Origin: CAZAYP01 sp964489425 [NCBI: uncultured Verrucomicrobiota bacterium]
Lineage (GTDB): Bacteria > Verrucomicrobiota > Kiritimatiellia > RZYC01
Direction of reading: 5' to 3'
DNA length: 14,050 bases
Assembly (NCBI GenBank): GCA_964489425.1
Contig: CAZAYP010000018.1
Coordinates: 5,283-19,332, forward strand
The position numbers and the translations under genes were made by a program. The notes under the pieces are model-generated. The model was not told where the DNA came from, ran no database searches, and saw only the letters and a program-made list of their open reading frames with translations. This document shows positions 12,705 through 14,050 of this stretch, piece by piece (within the stretch, counting starts at the first letter, position 1; the number at the start of each line of letters is the position of its first letter).

Positions 12705-13475
12705 TCAGGCATGGCCCTTGAGCAACAGTTGGGCCGCAGTTTCGATTTCCTGGGCCGTGTATTCCCCGCGCCGCGCGGACGATTTGAGGATGAATTCCGA
12801 CACTTCTGACAAGTAGAGGATCTCCGTGGTCTGGTTCTGGATCTCCCAGTCCGCGTGCGGCGAGTACATGATCACCACGGGCCGGATATCCGGCCAATCC
12901 TGCCCAACGCTGCGCAGGAACCGGTCCACGAACTTGACCTGCCGGCGGCACTGCCAGACCGGGTTGAAGAACTTTTTGGGGGGCTGGCGGTCGGCCGCAT
13001 GGGTGGGATAAAACAGCCACTGCCGGGCCCGTTCATCGCCTTCGATGTGGCCGGACCAGTTCTTGGTTTCCAGCACGAAAATACCCTTCGGGCCGATCAC
13101 CAGATGGTCCACCTGGGCCTTCTGGCGCTCGTAACGGACCGACACGTCGTTGAGGATCAGGTAACTGTCGTCCAGTTCCTCGGCCAGGCGGTTGGTCACG
13201 CCCTGCTCGCCCTGGATCCCCACCCCGACCTGCGACGCTTCCAACTGGTCCTCGCGCGATTTTACAAAGTGGCCCAGCCACACGAACAACAAGGCGCCGC
13301 CCGCCATGATCAGCAGGGCATTGCCTTTCCACAGCCAGACCGCCACCCCCAGCGCCAGCAGCACTATGCCGGCCACCAGCAGGACCCAGCGCAGGCTGTG
13401 CAACAACCTGATTTCTTGAACCAAGCCGGTATGCTTGGTGGAAAGCGAGGTCTCAGACTTTAAAACACGGGCCAT
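12705..13475 (-). CDS. Membrane-anchored NERD-domain (nuclease-related) protein
   Basis: 256 aa from ATG 13475; the upstream GAGTG is only a weak ribosome-binding site. Two membrane segments (about 29-48 and 52-70) precede a cytoplasmic NERD domain (about 84-200). Candidate active-site residues of the restriction-endonuclease-like fold are present: E90 in GEQG, D123 in QVDHLVIG, and E136/K138 in GIFVLETKNWSG. NERD domains are predicted nucleases found with various DNA-processing partners; direct activity is not shown for most. The gene heads a tight run with two small membrane proteins and the ComEC-like channel. Since that channel's own nuclease-like domain looks inactive, this protein might supply nuclease action at the membrane; that is speculation. 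Confidence 0.88.
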   Translation of the reverse strand: MARVLKSETSLSTKHTGLVQEIRLLHSLRWVLLVAGIVLLALGVAVWLWKGNALLIMAGGALLFVWLGHFVKSREDQLEASQVGVGIQGEQGVTNRLAEELDDSYLILNDVSVRYERQKAQVDHLVIGPKGIFVLETKNWSGHIEGDERARQWLFYPTHAADRQPPKKFFNPVWQCRRQVKFVDRFLRSVGQDWPDIRPVVIMYSPHADWEIQNQTTEILYLSEVSEFILKSSARRGEYTAQEIETAAQLLLKGHA

Positions 13476-13481
13476 GACACT

Positions 13482-13518
13482 CGATGGGTTGAGGGTTTAG
13501 CGTTCTGGGTTCAGGGTG
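13482..13518. repeat. Short degenerate GGGTT-type tract
   Basis: The plus strand reads GGGTTGAGGGTTTAG, then CGTTCT, then GGGTTCAGGGTG. Four GGGT-type units with variable spacers fill the gap between the TRAM and NERD genes and include the TRAM stop codon (13511-13513). Confidence 0.5.
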
Positions 13519-14050
13519 CTGCCACCGGCGCGGCTACCGGAACAGGCGCGGGCACGGACACGGGTTCCACTACCGGCGCAGCGACGGGCTCGGCGGGAGC
13601 CGCGGCGGGCTCAACCACAGGCTCAGGGGCGAGTGCCGACTCAGGCGCAACGGGCGGTTCGGGCGCCGGGGCAGACACGGCCGGCATTCGGGAAATGATC
13701 TCGCCGGTAGCCGCGGAATCGCGTTCATCAATAATCCGGAACACAACCCTTTCGCCCGGTTGGCCGCCGGCCAGGAACACCACCTTGCCGTTGATCCGGG
13801 TGATGGCGTCGCCTTTTTTGCCGATATCCGCGACCACGCTGGTGCACACCTGGCCGACTTGGAACATGGGCGGCTTGGTCATGGCCGGACGGTCATCGTA
13901 GCGCGGCGCAGGCGTCGGCACCGGCCCGGGCTCGCGCGTGAGAATCTCGCCGGTGGCGGCAGAGTCGCGCTCTTCCACGATGCGGAACGTGACCCGGTCG
14001 CCGGGCTGGCCGCCGGGCAGGAACACCACCTTGCCGTCGATGCGGGTGAT
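13511..14050 (-). CDS. Tandem TRAM-domain protein, 5' end outside window
   Basis: The frame is open from the window edge to the stop at 13511 (179 codons). Two TRAM-like copies are visible: an incomplete one at the edge (ITRIDGKVVFLPGGQPGDRV, then DSAATGEI), and a full one at about residues 61-117 (FQVGQVCTSVVADIGKKGDA, then ITRINGKVVFLAGGQPGERV, DSAATGEI). The copies are 246 bp (82 codons) apart. A Pro-rich linker joins them, and a tail of about 55 residues is almost only Pro, Ala, Val and Glu. TRAM is a small beta-barrel RNA-binding domain normally fused to RNA-modifying enzymes such as MiaB and TrmA-family proteins. No enzyme domain is visible, so this may be a stand-alone RNA-binding protein. 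It ends 35 bp before the NERD gene. Confidence 0.82.
   Translation of the reverse strand: MTRIDGKVVFLPGGQPGDRVTFRIVEERDSAATGEILTREPGPVPTPAPRYDDRPAMTKPPMFQVGQVCTSVVADIGKKGDAITRINGKVVFLAGGQPGERVVFRIIDERDSAATGEIISRMPAVSAPAPEPPVAPESALAPEPVVEPAAAPAEPVAAPVVEPVSVPAPVPVAAPVAAP

Noticed and set aside
12457-13020. 187-codon version of the small membrane gene
   Set aside because: The upstream 107 codons lie inside the NERD gene in another frame and are Pro/Arg/Gly-rich; the membrane protein begins near GTG 12699.

Overview
The window is GC-rich bacterial DNA, and every gene I can support lies on the minus strand, so transcription runs from high to low coordinates. The large modular secreted proteins (DUF11, FG-GAP, IPT/TIG, kelch, choice-of-anchor-R-like domains and a C-terminal module ending in FYRIEAR), a DUF5684 membrane protein and hairpin-rich repetitive spacers suggest a PVC-superphylum bacterium of Verrucomicrobiota/Kiritimatiellota type. 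That assignment is inference from protein style. No rRNA or other taxonomic marker is present.

High-coordinate half (14050 to 8678): the 3' part of a tandem-TRAM protein with a Pro/Ala-rich tail, then a compact gene run: a membrane-anchored NERD-domain protein, two small membrane proteins, and a 1156-residue ComEC/Rec2-like channel. The last small protein and comEC overlap by ATGA. The ComEC-like protein keeps its competence channel core, but its C-terminal metallo-beta-lactamase-like domain has lost the recognisable metal-binding motifs.

Middle (8677 to 7713): a spacer of nearly 600 bp holding a nested 181-bp inverted-repeat element and a direct-repeat-bounded segment, then a DUF5684 membrane protein.

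Low-coordinate half (7649 to 1): three large secreted proteins. The first (829 aa) has a six-kelch block between two TIG domains. The second (743 aa) has the same scaffold with choice-of-anchor-R-like domains instead. The third (at least 655 aa, 3' end outside the window) has a seven-unit FG-GAP propeller that appears to be inserted inside a DUF11 domain. The first two share a C-terminal module and a 57-bp identical stretch just after the stop codon. The 664-bp spacer at 1966-2629 holds two homologous three-hairpin units arranged head to head.

The strongest unexplained signal is a DNA palindrome, TTTCCAA-N3-TTGGAAA, iterated with a period of exactly 31 bp. It lies inside the first 35-50 codons of the two intact secreted-protein genes (4 and 3 copies), between a well-placed ribosome-binding site and the hydrophobic core of the signal peptide. 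Because 31 is not a multiple of 3, successive copies are read in different frames, so the conserved object is the nucleic acid and not the peptide. The third secreted gene carries two decayed copies, still 31 bp apart. None of the other genes has it.
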